Assembly (NCBI GenBank): GCA_047974565.1
Contig: JBKECN010000010.1
Coordinates: forward strand, 14,776 to 78,775
Direction of reading: 5' to 3'
Length of the DNA stretch: 64,000 bases
From: JBDIAG01 sp047974565
GTDB taxonomy: Bacteria; Actinomycetota; Actinomycetes; Actinomycetales; CAWJMD01
The notes beneath the pieces were generated by a model. That model was not told the origin of the DNA, searched no databases, and was given only the letters and a program-made list of their open reading frames with translations. Position 1 is the first letter of the stretch. Each line of letters starts with the position of its first letter. Positions 17,912 to 25,194 of the stretch are shown piece by piece. Made by a program: the position numbers and the translations under genes.

Positions 17912-18640
17912 ATGCGCCACGCCCTTGCCCCGGCCACGTCGCTGGGCCTTGTCGCGGTGCTGGGGCTCACGGGTTACCTAGGTGATGTAGCCGTCCTGGG
18001 CGTCCTGCTGGTCTTCGTCGTGGGGTTGTCGTCCGGGTGGCCGGTGCTTCTGGGACTTCCCACTCCGCGGGGGTCGACGACGGTGCTGGCCCTGTGCGGG
18101 GCCATCGCGGTGGTCGTGGTGTATGGCACGTACGGTGGCCCCCACCCACCGCTGCAGTGGCTGGCGCCGGTGGTGGCCTGCTCGATCGTGGTCACCTTCA
18201 TGCACCAGTTGCTACGTCGTGACATGCGTCCGCGGTTGGTCGAGTCGGTGGCCGGTGTGGTCACCGGGGTGGTCGTGGTCGAAAGTGGCACGGCGTGGCT
18301 GCCGGCCTTGTCGCTGCTTGCCACCTCCAGTCTCATCGGACTGATCAGCGTCGCGGTCACCTCCTTGATCATCGTGCTGCCGGTGCGACGTCCGCTGGTG
18401 GCCGTCCTGGCCCCGCTGGCCAGCCTGGTCTGCGGCGCAGTCGTGGTGGTTTTGGGCGGTGGCGGGGTGGGGCCCGAACTGGCCGTGGCCCTGGCCGTCT
18501 CAACGCTGTTGTGCGCACTGGACGGACTGTTCCGTCGGCTGCCCTCGGCCAACTCTCGCCAGGCCGCGGTGGCGGTGGCGATCTCCGGGCTGTCGGTCAG
18601 CGGACTCGTCGTCCTGATGCTCGGCGCCGCTCTCACCTGA
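17912..18640 (+). CDS. Hypothetical multi-pass membrane protein
   Basis: A 242-residue protein, almost wholly hydrophobic, with seven or eight membrane segments and short polar loops. No motif or catalytic residue is recognised. The ATG at 17912 lies 6 bases after a TAGGAT that would be a good -10, so the message may be leaderless or nearly so. It stands alone: divergent from glnR and convergent with the DsrE-family gene 48 bp away. Function unknown. Confidence 0.75.
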   Translation: MRHALAPATSLGLVAVLGLTGYLGDVAVLGVLLVFVVGLSSGWPVLLGLPTPRGSTTVLALCGAIAVVVVYGTYGGPHPPLQWLAPVVACSIVVTFMHQLLRRDMRPRLVESVAGVVTGVVVVESGTAWLPALSLLATSSLIGLISVAVTSLIIVLPVRRPLVAVLAPLASLVCGAVVVVLGGGGVGPELAVALAVSTLLCALDGLFRRLPSANSRQAAVAVAISGLSVSGLVVLMLGAALT

Positions 18641-18688
18641 CGCTCGTTCGCCCGCTCTGGCAGGTGTGCCCCGCCAGGCACGCCCGGG

Positions 18689-19048
18689 TCAGTACACCAG
18701 CGCTCGCGCGTCCGGAGCCATCACCTCCTCGACGAAGGCGGCTGCACCAGCGATCCGCACCCCGGGGATGAGGTCGTCCTCGGTGAGGCCCCGCCGCGCC
18801 GCGCACTGGGTGCACACGGTGACGGTGCCGACGGCCAGCACGGCGGCCACCAGATCCTGCGCCGGGGCCGCATGCTCGAGTTGTAGTTGTTCCGCGCCAC
18901 CAGGTGCGCCGAACCAGCTCGCCTCGCCGGTGAGCCACAGCGACACGTCCACTCCCGCGGCGACAGCAGTGGCGCTGACGTTGAGGGCCTGGTTGGCGCG
19001 TTCGGGGGACTCCAGTCCACTCGTGCACTTGACGATGAGCCTGCTCAC
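18689..19048 (-). CDS. DsrE-family protein
   Basis: A 119-residue soluble alpha/beta protein of the DsrE/DsrF-like family, small proteins that often bind sulfur or persulfide groups. It starts with a short beta strand (SRLIVKCTSGLESPERANQALN) typical of the family. The C-x-x-C in VCTQCAARRG near residue 84 would be the likely sulfur-carrying cysteines. The GTG at 19048 has a perfect AGGAGG ribosome site 5 bases upstream, which rules out the longer reading to 19240. The role is not known; sulfur handling is inferred from the family. Confidence 0.82.
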   Translation of the reverse strand: MSRLIVKCTSGLESPERANQALNVSATAVAAGVDVSLWLTGEASWFGAPGGAEQLQLEHAAPAQDLVAAVLAVGTVTVCTQCAARRGLTEDDLIPGVRIAGAAAFVEEVMAPDARALVY

Positions 19049-19373
19049 GGGGCCTCCTGCTGATTGCGGTGTGTCGTCGACGGTTCGCGTTCCACCGGGC
19101 CGCCTGGGGTGTCGGCTTCGACCGTCCTGCCAGGCGCTGGTCGTGCCCGGGTGGCGCGGGTGTCCAGTGTGCTGGGTGGACCAGGAGAACTGGGACGAGC
19201 GTCGTCGCCGACAGGGGCGCACCATCGGACCGGGAGTCACGGTGGGTGGGGTCGTCGTCCGTGGGGGCGGCCAACCCGGGTGGGGCGAGCACAGTCCGTG
19301 CGCGAGGCCACCCCACCGCCGATCCGCGGTGAATCGCCCACCGTCGCCGCGGTGCGCGGACTACCCTCGACGT
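19049..19373. other. Divergent promoter region, no gene seen
   Basis: A 325-bp gap between the DsrE-family gene (minus) and the nitrobindin gene (plus). Only the AGGAGG ribosome site of the minus-strand gene is clear. The open frames through it are extensions of the neighbours without ribosome sites. No strong palindrome or repeat was found. Confidence 0.5.
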
Positions 19374-19967
19374 GTGGCTTTCGTGATCCCGGACAACCTG
19401 CCCTCGTCACTGCTGCCGATCGCCTGGTTGATCGGCCGGTGGGAGGGGACGGGGGTGGTCGACTACCCCACGATCGAGATCAAGCGATTTCACCAGGTGG
19501 TGGACTTCCATAACGACGGGCGCCCCTTCCTGGAGTACCAGTCCCACACCTGGCTGCTGGACGACTCCTGCCACGACCGCAAGCCACTGGCCAGCGAGGC
19601 CGGCTACTGGCGGGTCAAGCCCTCGGATGAGGAGGCGCCCCGGATCGTCGAGGTCGAGGTCGTTCTGGCGCACCCGACCGGGATCACCGAGATCTACCTG
19701 GGTACTGCAGGCGAGGGGAAGGTCGAGATAGCCACGGACTGGGTGGCGCGCACCGAGACCGCCAAGGAGTACAGCGCCGGCAAGCGGCTGTACGGGCACG
19801 TCAACGGTGACCTGATGTGGGCCTTCGACATGGCCGCGATGGGGGTCCCGCTGACCTCGCATGCCTCGGCCCACCTGCATCGGGTACCCGCCGACGACGT
19901 CTCCATCGACACCACCGCGGGTCATCCCCCGCAGACCCTGGACGTGGAGGACTCCACCGAGGTCTGA
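19374..19967 (+). CDS. Nitrobindin-like heme-binding beta-barrel protein
   Basis: A 197-residue protein of the nitrobindin family (DUF1794/THAP4-like), a ten-stranded beta barrel that binds heme and has been linked to peroxynitrite/NO chemistry. The family signature GRWEGTG lies near residue 22, and the C-terminal SHASAHLHRV carries the His residues expected near the heme. The GTG at 19374 begins right before the conserved N-terminal segment. It sits close to ygfZ and glnR/mshD as in other actinobacteria. Whether it binds heme here depends on the proximal His, which I infer but cannot prove. Confidence 0.87.
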   Translation: MAFVIPDNLPSSLLPIAWLIGRWEGTGVVDYPTIEIKRFHQVVDFHNDGRPFLEYQSHTWLLDDSCHDRKPLASEAGYWRVKPSDEEAPRIVEVEVVLAHPTGITEIYLGTAGEGKVEIATDWVARTETAKEYSAGKRLYGHVNGDLMWAFDMAAMGVPLTSHASAHLHRVPADDVSIDTTAGHPPQTLDVEDSTEV

Positions 19968-20118
19968 GCGCCGGGCGGCCAGGATCACCGCCGATCCTGG
20001 GCGATGCGCGAGCGTCCTGGGTGTTGCGCGAGACTTCCGGGGCGATGCGTGAGCGTGGTCGAAACCCTGGCAGCGGACCCGTTGGCCTCGGTGGCGCGGC
20101 GTCGGCGATGATGGCGGG

Positions 20119-21165
20119 GTGACGTCATTGGATGCGCCGGACGCGGTTGCCGCCGACGGCCCCGACACCGGGGTCGCCTGGCACTTCGGCAGCCCGAGCC
20201 GGGAGCAGAAGCTGTTGGCCGACGGAGCTGCCGTTGTGGACCTCTCCCATCGGGGCGTGGTCACCGTCACCGGCCCGGACCGGCTCACCTGGCTGGACAC
20301 CCTCTCGACCCAATGGCTGCGCGATCTGACACCGGGAGTCAGTGCCGAGGCGCTCATCCTGAGCCCGCACGGCCACGTCGAGAACGCGCTGCACGTGGTG
20401 GACGACGGTCAGACCCTCTGGCTGGGCGTCGAGCCGGGGGCGGGTGAGCCACTGGTGGCACACCTGGAGAAGATGCGCTTCCTGCTACGGGTCGAGATCG
20501 CCGACCGCAGCGCCCAGTTCGCCACCCTCGCTCTGGTGCGTGGCGGGCTGGCCGATCGGGTCTTGACTCCTTCCGCCGCGCAGTTCTGGGACGACCCCTG
20601 GCCGACCACCGCCCCTGGTGGAGAGGCCTACAACCCGGTCGACGACGCGTCGCACCCTGGGGCCGAACGCGCCTGGCGCGAACTGTTCATCTCCCGAGAG
20701 CGACTGGACGAGGCCATGTCAGCCGCCCTGGACGCCGGGGTGAGCCTGGCCGGGACGTGGGCCAGCGAGGCACTGCGGGTGGCCGCGTTGCGCCCGCGTT
20801 TCGGGGTCGACACCGACCACCGGACGATCCCCCACGAGCTCGACTGGCTACGAACTGCGGTGCATCTGAACAAGGGCTGCTATCGCGGGCAGGAGACGGT
20901 GGCCAGGGTCCGCAACCTCGGCCGGCCGCCGCGGCGCATCGTCCTGCTGCACCTGGACGGTTCCGAGCATGCGCTGCCCGAGGCGGGCGCGCCGGTGATG
21001 CTGGGGGATCGACAGGTCGGCCGGATCACCTCCGCGGTGCGGCACTACGAGGACGGCCCGCTCGCCCTCGCCGTGGTCAAGTCGTCGGTTTCCCAGGACG
21101 AGACGCTGACGGTGGGCGGCATCGCGGCAGCCCAATCCGGCGGGGTGGTGGCCGCCCGTCGCTAG
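20119..21165 (+). CDS. ygfZ: YgfZ/GcvT-like folate-binding protein
   Basis: A 348-residue tetrahydrofolate-binding protein of the YgfZ family, which supports maintenance of iron-sulfur enzymes. The diagnostic motif K-G-C-Y-x-G-Q-E is present (KGCYRGQETVARV, near residue 253), containing the conserved cysteine. The N-terminal part shows the GcvT-type fold (DLSHRGVVTVTGPDRLTWLD). The GTG at 20119 is preceded by GGCGGG. It is a single gene between nitrobindin and the xre regulator. Confidence 0.93.
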   Translation: MTSLDAPDAVAADGPDTGVAWHFGSPSREQKLLADGAAVVDLSHRGVVTVTGPDRLTWLDTLSTQWLRDLTPGVSAEALILSPHGHVENALHVVDDGQTLWLGVEPGAGEPLVAHLEKMRFLLRVEIADRSAQFATLALVRGGLADRVLTPSAAQFWDDPWPTTAPGGEAYNPVDDASHPGAERAWRELFISRERLDEAMSAALDAGVSLAGTWASEALRVAALRPRFGVDTDHRTIPHELDWLRTAVHLNKGCYRGQETVARVRNLGRPPRRIVLLHLDGSEHALPEAGAPVMLGDRQVGRITSAVRHYEDGPLALAVVKSSVSQDETLTVGGIAAAQSGGVVAARR

Positions 21166-21309
21166 GACGTGCGGTCGAGGTCCATTAGGGGACTGAGTCT
21201 TGCCGGGCTTCGTGGCCCGCCGCGCGGTTCTCGGCCGTCCGTGCCTGGTGGAGCAGCTGCCGTCCAGATCGGACATTCAGTGTGACCCGCACGACAAGAG
21301 CGCTTCCCG

Positions 21310-21335
21310 GCTTGCGTTTGCTAGCAATAGCAAGC
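21310..21335 (+). promoter_or_regulatory. Nested inverted repeats just upstream of xre regulator
   Basis: GCTTGC (21310-21315) pairs with GCAAGC (21330-21335), and between them lies the perfect 10-bp palindrome TTGCTAGCAA (21318-21327). The element ends 3 bases before the ATG at 21339, so binding there would block the gene's own expression. It is AT-richer than its surroundings. An autoregulatory operator is the simplest reading, but this is inferred from position and symmetry. Confidence 0.5.
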
Positions 21336-21338
21336 ATC

Positions 21339-21977
21339 ATGGATGGCATGAACACACGCGATCGAGTCGGTCTGGGTTCCGGGCTCGGGGAGTATCTGCG
21401 CGACCAGCGCACCCACGCCCGGCTCTCCCTGCGCCAACTCGCCGAGGTCGCCGGTGTCTCCAATCCCTATCTCTCGCAGGTCGAACGGGGCCTGCGCAAG
21501 CCCAGCGCCGAAGTGCTCAACCAACTGGCGAAGGGGCTGCGGATCTCCGCGGAGGTGCTCTACGAGCGGGCCGGCCTGCTCGAGCCCGACGCGACCCGCC
21601 CGCAGGTACGTGAAGCGGTGCTCGCCGATCCACAGTTGTCCGAACGCCAGCGTCGGGTGCTCATCGAGGTCTATGAACTCTTCTGTCAGAGCGGTGACGC
21701 CAGCCAGAGCGACCTCGAAGGCCTCACCGATCCTGCGGCCCTGGCAGCGGAACCCCCCACGTCCGTCGTCGAGTCCCCCGCGGACGGTGCAGGTCGGGAC
21801 GAGGCGTCCGATGCGGCGAACGCCGCTGAGGACACCCGGGCCCGCCGTCCCGCCCGCAGCCGCCGCCCACCGCGCAAGCCCGTCAAGGCGACCGAGGCGC
21901 CGTCCGCCTCCGACCTGGAGCCATCCGGCGACGAGAACGACCACCAGCCGAAAGACACCCAGGAGAACCAGGAATAG
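21339..21977 (+). CDS. XRE-family helix-turn-helix regulator upstream of hbhA-like gene
   Basis: A 212-residue DNA-binding protein. The HTH_XRE domain occupies about residues 13-70 (LSLRQLAEVAGVSNPYLSQVERG is the helix-turn-helix), followed by a short helical region and an acidic/basic, disordered tail. Mycobacteria have the same kind of regulator directly upstream of hbhA. The ATGs at 21339 and 21348 are both possible; nested inverted repeats end just before the first, suggesting autoregulation. The target may be the hbhA-like gene 192 bp downstream. Specific regulatory role not known. Confidence 0.85.
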   Translation: MDGMNTRDRVGLGSGLGEYLRDQRTHARLSLRQLAEVAGVSNPYLSQVERGLRKPSAEVLNQLAKGLRISAEVLYERAGLLEPDATRPQVREAVLADPQLSERQRRVLIEVYELFCQSGDASQSDLEGLTDPAALAAEPPTSVVESPADGAGRDEASDAANAAEDTRARRPARSRRPPRKPVKATEAPSASDLEPSGDENDHQPKDTQENQE

Positions 21978-22169
21978 GCCGATCGGCCGGCCCTGATCAC
22001 CCGATCGAAGGCCGGGTGCCGCTCGTTCCATAACCACACAGACCCGCGTCGAGTCGGGGCAAACGCGCACCCTCGGGTGCCGATCGCTCCGGCCCACGGA
22101 CCGCCGCTGCCTCCGGCACGGCGACAGCACAACCCACTACACCCACATATCCCCACAAGGAGCGTTGAC

Positions 22170-22835
22170 ATGACCCGCACCCTCACCACCACCACCGACG
22201 ACGTTCGCAAGTTCGTCCTCGACACCACCTACGCCATGGTCGGCGCCACCGACCTGGCCTTCGACCGGGTGAAGCAGGCTCAGGAGAGCATGCGCGACCT
22301 GGCCAGCACCAGCGCCGAGCACCTGCGTGAGCTGCCGACCCAGCTGCGCAAGTTGCCCACCACGGCCCGTGAGTTCACCACCAGCGCCGCCAACGACATG
22401 GAATCCGGCTTGGACGACCTGACCGGGCGCGGGCGCACCGTGGTCGACCGGATCACCTCGACGCCACCCGCGTCGGACCTCATCGACCAGGGCCGCGCCA
22501 CGATCGCCAAGGGCAAGGCCGCCTTCACCACCACCCGCAAGGGCGCCGCCGAGACCGCCGCGGCGGCCGAGGCCACCGTCAAGACCGTGACCGTGCAGGC
22601 CACCGAGGTTGCCGAAGAGGTCGAGAAGACGGCCAAGGACTCCGCGGAGCAGACCAAGGACGCGGTCGACGAGGCAGTCGCCACCACCCGCGCGTCGGCC
22701 GACAAGACCGCCGAGACCGCCAAGAAGGCTGCCAAGGCGTCCCGTTCGGCCGTCAAGGGCGCGGCAACCAGCGCTCGCAAGACCGCCGGCACCGCCCGCA
22801 AGGCGGCCGCCAAGACCGCCAGCCCTGCGAAGTGA
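22170..22835 (+). CDS. HbhA-like Lys/Ala-rich helical protein
   Basis: A 221-residue protein with no signal peptide, made of a long helical N-terminal part (residues 1-115) and a Lys/Ala/Thr-rich C-terminal half (about 120-221, many AKK, KTA and KAA segments). In mycobacteria the homologous heparin-binding hemagglutinin is a surface adhesin whose Lys-rich tail binds sulfated sugars; here an adhesin, nucleoid- or polymer-granule-associated role are all possible. The ATG at 22170 has AAGGAG 8 bases upstream. Placement after an xre gene matches hbhA. It is followed by two hairpins. Confidence 0.8.
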   Translation: MTRTLTTTTDDVRKFVLDTTYAMVGATDLAFDRVKQAQESMRDLASTSAEHLRELPTQLRKLPTTAREFTTSAANDMESGLDDLTGRGRTVVDRITSTPPASDLIDQGRATIAKGKAAFTTTRKGAAETAAAAEATVKTVTVQATEVAEEVEKTAKDSAEQTKDAVDEAVATTRASADKTAETAKKAAKASRSAVKGAATSARKTAGTARKAAAKTASPAK

Positions 22836-22851
22836 GCTGACTCACCCACGC

Positions 22852-22930
22852 GAGCCGAGACTTCCTCGGCTCTGATCACGGGAGAGCTCCACACCGGACC
22901 CCGGTCGACATCCACTGTCGGCCGGGGTTT
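22852..22930 (+). terminator. Double hairpin terminator after hbhA-like gene
   Basis: Two stems follow the stop codon. The first, GAGCCGAG (22852-22859) with CTCGGCTC (22865-22872), has an 8-bp stem and 5-base loop. The second has 12-bp arms (22899-22910 and 22916-22927, one G-T pair), loop TCCAC, and is followed by TTT. The second is a convincing rho-independent terminator. Confidence 0.8.
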
Positions 22931-22954
22931 GTCATGTCCGGTGTGGGCAGGTCG

Positions 22955-23022
22955 GGTCAGGGCCGAGGGGGACGAATCGGGGCAGGCAGGTCAGGGCCGA
23001 GCGGGACGAATCGGGGCAGGCA
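22955..23022. repeat. 34-bp tandem repeat
   Basis: Two 34-bp units (22955-22988 and 22989-23022) starting GGTCAGGGCCGAG, differing at one base, followed by the start of a third. They lie between the hbhA-like terminator and the asparaginase gene. Confidence 0.8.
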
Positions 23023-23127
23023 GGCAGGTCAGGAGTAGCGGACTGCTCGGCCCCACTCTGTGCCTGTGGGTTCGATCCAGCCTGCGCTCGGCTACCCGCC
23101 GTGGCGCTCGCGTGGCAGAGTACGCGG

Positions 23128-24096
23128 GTGCCTCTCGATGAGTACCCCGCTCCCGTGGCGCTGGCCCGGGTGGTGCGCGGCGGCCTGACTGAATCGGTTC
23201 ATCTCGGGCACGTCGTGGTAGTCGGCCCCGACGGCACCCCGCAACTCAGCCTCGGAGCCCCTGACGAGCAGATGTTCGCCCGGTCGGCGCTCAAGCCGGT
23301 TCAGGCGGTGGCCATGGTCCGCTCCGGGCTGAGCCTTTCCGATCCTCTGCTGGCCCTGGTGTGCGCGAGCCACAACGGTGAGCCTCGGCATCTGGAGGGA
23401 ACCAGGCTGATCCTGGACGGTGCCGGCTTGCAGGTGGCGGATCTGCAGAACACTCCAGACCTGCCGTACGGTGCTGCGGCCCAGCGGGAGTGGCTGGCCG
23501 ACGGGCATGGTCGCGAGGCGATCGCCCAGAACTGCTCGGGCAAGCACGCGGGAATGCTCGCCACCTGTGTCACCTCGGGCTGGCCTACCGAGACCTACCT
23601 GGAGCCGGATCATCCCCTTCAGACGCGCGTGCGAAGCACCGTCGTCGAACTGACCGGCGACGACCCGGCCGTGCAGACCATCGACGGGTGCGGGGCCCCA
23701 TTGTTCTCCTGCACGCTCACCGGTCTGGCCAGGGCCTTCTCAAGGTTGGCGTCGGCCTCGGACGAGGTCGGGCGGGTCGGGGCGGCGATGGCCGCCCACC
23801 CCGAGATGGTGGCCGGTGCGGATCGTGACGTGACCACCCTGATGAGCGGCCTCGACGGGGTCGTGGCCAAGGATGGTGCCGAGGGCGTCTACACGGTGGG
23901 CCTGCCGGACGGGCGAGGCATCGCGCTGAAGATCGCCGATGGCTCCCCGCGCGCCTGCCCGGTGGTGATCGCCGCGCTGTTGAGACACCTGGGTCTGGAC
24001 GCAGCGGTCCTCGACGAGGTGGGCCAGGTCCCGGTTCTGGGGCATGGACGTCCGGTCGGACAGATTGAACTGGCCGTCCCCGGCTGGTCGAGGTGA
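23128..24096 (+). CDS. Asparaginase (PF06089-type, asparaginase II)
   Basis: A 322-residue protein of the bacterial asparaginase II family (distinct from E. coli AnsB), which hydrolyses asparagine to aspartate and ammonia. Family landmarks: HLGHVVVVGPDG near the N-terminus, FARSALKPVQA, CASHNGEPRHL, NCSGKHAGML and IDGCGAPLFS, in the expected order. No signal peptide, so cytoplasmic. The GTG at 23128 gives the usual family start; an in-frame GTG at 23101 would add nine residues and has no ribosome site. It stands alone between hbhA-like and dtd. Confidence 0.9.
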   Translation: MPLDEYPAPVALARVVRGGLTESVHLGHVVVVGPDGTPQLSLGAPDEQMFARSALKPVQAVAMVRSGLSLSDPLLALVCASHNGEPRHLEGTRLILDGAGLQVADLQNTPDLPYGAAAQREWLADGHGREAIAQNCSGKHAGMLATCVTSGWPTETYLEPDHPLQTRVRSTVVELTGDDPAVQTIDGCGAPLFSCTLTGLARAFSRLASASDEVGRVGAAMAAHPEMVAGADRDVTTLMSGLDGVVAKDGAEGVYTVGLPDGRGIALKIADGSPRACPVVIAALLRHLGLDAAVLDEVGQVPVLGHGRPVGQIELAVPGWSR

Positions 24097-24232
24097 CCGG
24101 TGTGGCGCTCGCCCGGCAGGTGGTCTTGGGTAGGCGGCCCGCACGCTTGCGGCCCTGGGCCGCCCGGCCCTGCGCCGGACGAATCACGCCCGGGGCACCG
24201 GCGACGGCCGGACCTGCAGGGGTCCGCCCTCG

Positions 24233-24676
24233 ATGAGAGTCGTTCTACAGCGAGTGCTCTCGGCTACCGTCCGGGTCGCTGGCGAAGTGGTCGGGCAGGT
24301 CGACGGTGCCCAGAACCCGAGCGGGCAGGCGCTGCTCGCCTTCGTCGGGGTCACTCACGGCGACACTGTGGCATTGGCTGACAAGGCTGCTGCCAAGATC
24401 GCCGGCCTGCGCATCCTCGACGCGGAGCGCTCGGCCGCCGAGGTGCGAGCCGCAGTGTTGGTGATCAGCCAGTTCACCCTGTACGCGGACACCGCCAAGG
24501 GGCGCCGTCCCTCCTGGAGCGCAGCGGCGCCGGGTGCCCAGGCCGAGCCGCTGGTCGACCGGGTGGTCGAGTCGCTGGCCACCGCCGGACTCGACGTGGC
24601 CACCGGCAGGTTCGGAGCCCAGATGGACGTCGAGTTGGTCAATGCCGGGCCGATGACGATCCTGTTGGAGTTCTGA
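24233..24676 (+). CDS. dtd: D-aminoacyl-tRNA deacylase
   Basis: Removes D-amino acids (and glycine mischarged on tRNA-Ala) from tRNA; small homodimeric cytoplasmic enzyme. The 147-residue length is typical. The two active-site motifs are present: SQFTLYAD near residue 79 and NAGPMT near residue 139 (the Gly-cisPro motif, with Met where Val or Phe is common). The ATG at 24233 starts MRVVLQRV as in most family members. The 3' end, including the stop codon, is duplicated downstream (see repeat at 24666). Confidence 0.96.
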   Translation: MRVVLQRVLSATVRVAGEVVGQVDGAQNPSGQALLAFVGVTHGDTVALADKAAAKIAGLRILDAERSAAEVRAAVLVISQFTLYADTAKGRRPSWSAAAPGAQAEPLVDRVVESLATAGLDVATGRFGAQMDVELVNAGPMTILLEF

Positions 24677-24711
24677 ACCACGGGAATGTGGAGTTCTGAA
24701 CCACGGGGAAT
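24666..24711 (+). repeat. 23-bp duplication of the dtd 3' end
   Basis: The last codons and stop of dtd, from TGGAGTTCTGAACC onward (24666-24688), are repeated directly at 24689-24711 with one extra G at the end. The second copy is outside the reading frame's stop, so it has no coding effect. Confidence 0.85.
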
Positions 24712-24749
24712 GGTCAATCGTGGGTGGAGTGCTGAGCCCGCACAGGTCG

Positions 24750-24781
24750 TCATATCGAAATGTGTCTATGCATCGGTATGA
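24750..24781 (+). promoter_or_regulatory. Candidate ArsR operator upstream of arsR
   Basis: TCATATCGA (24750-24758) and TCGGTATGA (24773-24781) are near-perfect inverted repeats (8 of 9 positions) separated by 14 bases, ending 7 bases before the arsR start. The inner part reads TATCGA-N14-TCGGTA. The same arrangement occurs upstream of the arsI/cadI-like gene. Autoregulation by ArsR is inferred. Confidence 0.65.
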
Positions 24782-24788
24782 TGGGGAG

Positions 24789-25160
24789 ATGGCTGACACG
24801 GTCGACGAACTCGACGTCTGCTGCCCCGACCCGGGCCCGAGTCTGCTCGAGGTGAATGTCGCCACCCGATTGGGTGAGATGTTCAAGGCCCTCGCCGATC
24901 CGACCCGGGTACGCCTGCTGGCCTACCTGGCCGCCTCGGAATCGGGAACGGCCTGCGCCTGCCACCTGCCGGCGGCGCTGGGCATCAGCCAGCCCACCAT
25001 GTCCTTCCACATGCGCAAACTCGTCGATGCGGGCCTGGTCAGCCGGGAGAAGCGTGGCCGATGGATGCACTACGCCGTGCTCCCGGAGGCGCTGGACGAC
25101 CTGCGCGGCTACCTGCAGGCCCGGTCCGAGGCGCTCGCCGGGCGTAGCGGCTGCTGCTGA
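24789..25160 (+). CDS. arsR: ArsR/SmtB-family arsenite-type repressor
   Basis: Metalloid-responsive repressor of 123 residues with a winged helix-turn-helix (GISQPTMSFHMRKLVDAGLVSREKRGRWMHY, DNA-reading helix near 70-82). It has the vicinal pair C11-C12 near the N-terminus and C56/C58 in TACACHL; in the Corynebacterium type of ArsR, As(III) is bound by an N-terminal Cys pair plus a cysteine near residue 55, which this matches. An extra pair, C122-C123, ends the protein. The ATG at 24789 follows GGGGAG; the upstream ATG at 24768 lies inside the operator. Its likely target is the ArsI/CadI-like gene on the other side of the repeat array. No arsenite pump gene is in the window. Confidence 0.88.
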   Translation: MADTVDELDVCCPDPGPSLLEVNVATRLGEMFKALADPTRVRLLAYLAASESGTACACHLPAALGISQPTMSFHMRKLVDAGLVSREKRGRWMHYAVLPEALDDLRGYLQARSEALAGRSGCC

Positions 25161-25194
25161 CGCCGCCACCATGGTCCGGGGCGCCGTGCGTGGT

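Noticed and set aside
22170..22835. Histone-like nucleoid protein instead of HbhA-like
   Set aside because: The Lys/Ala tail is also found in nucleoid proteins, but the long helical N-terminus and the preceding xre gene fit HbhA better; the alternative is noted in the entry.
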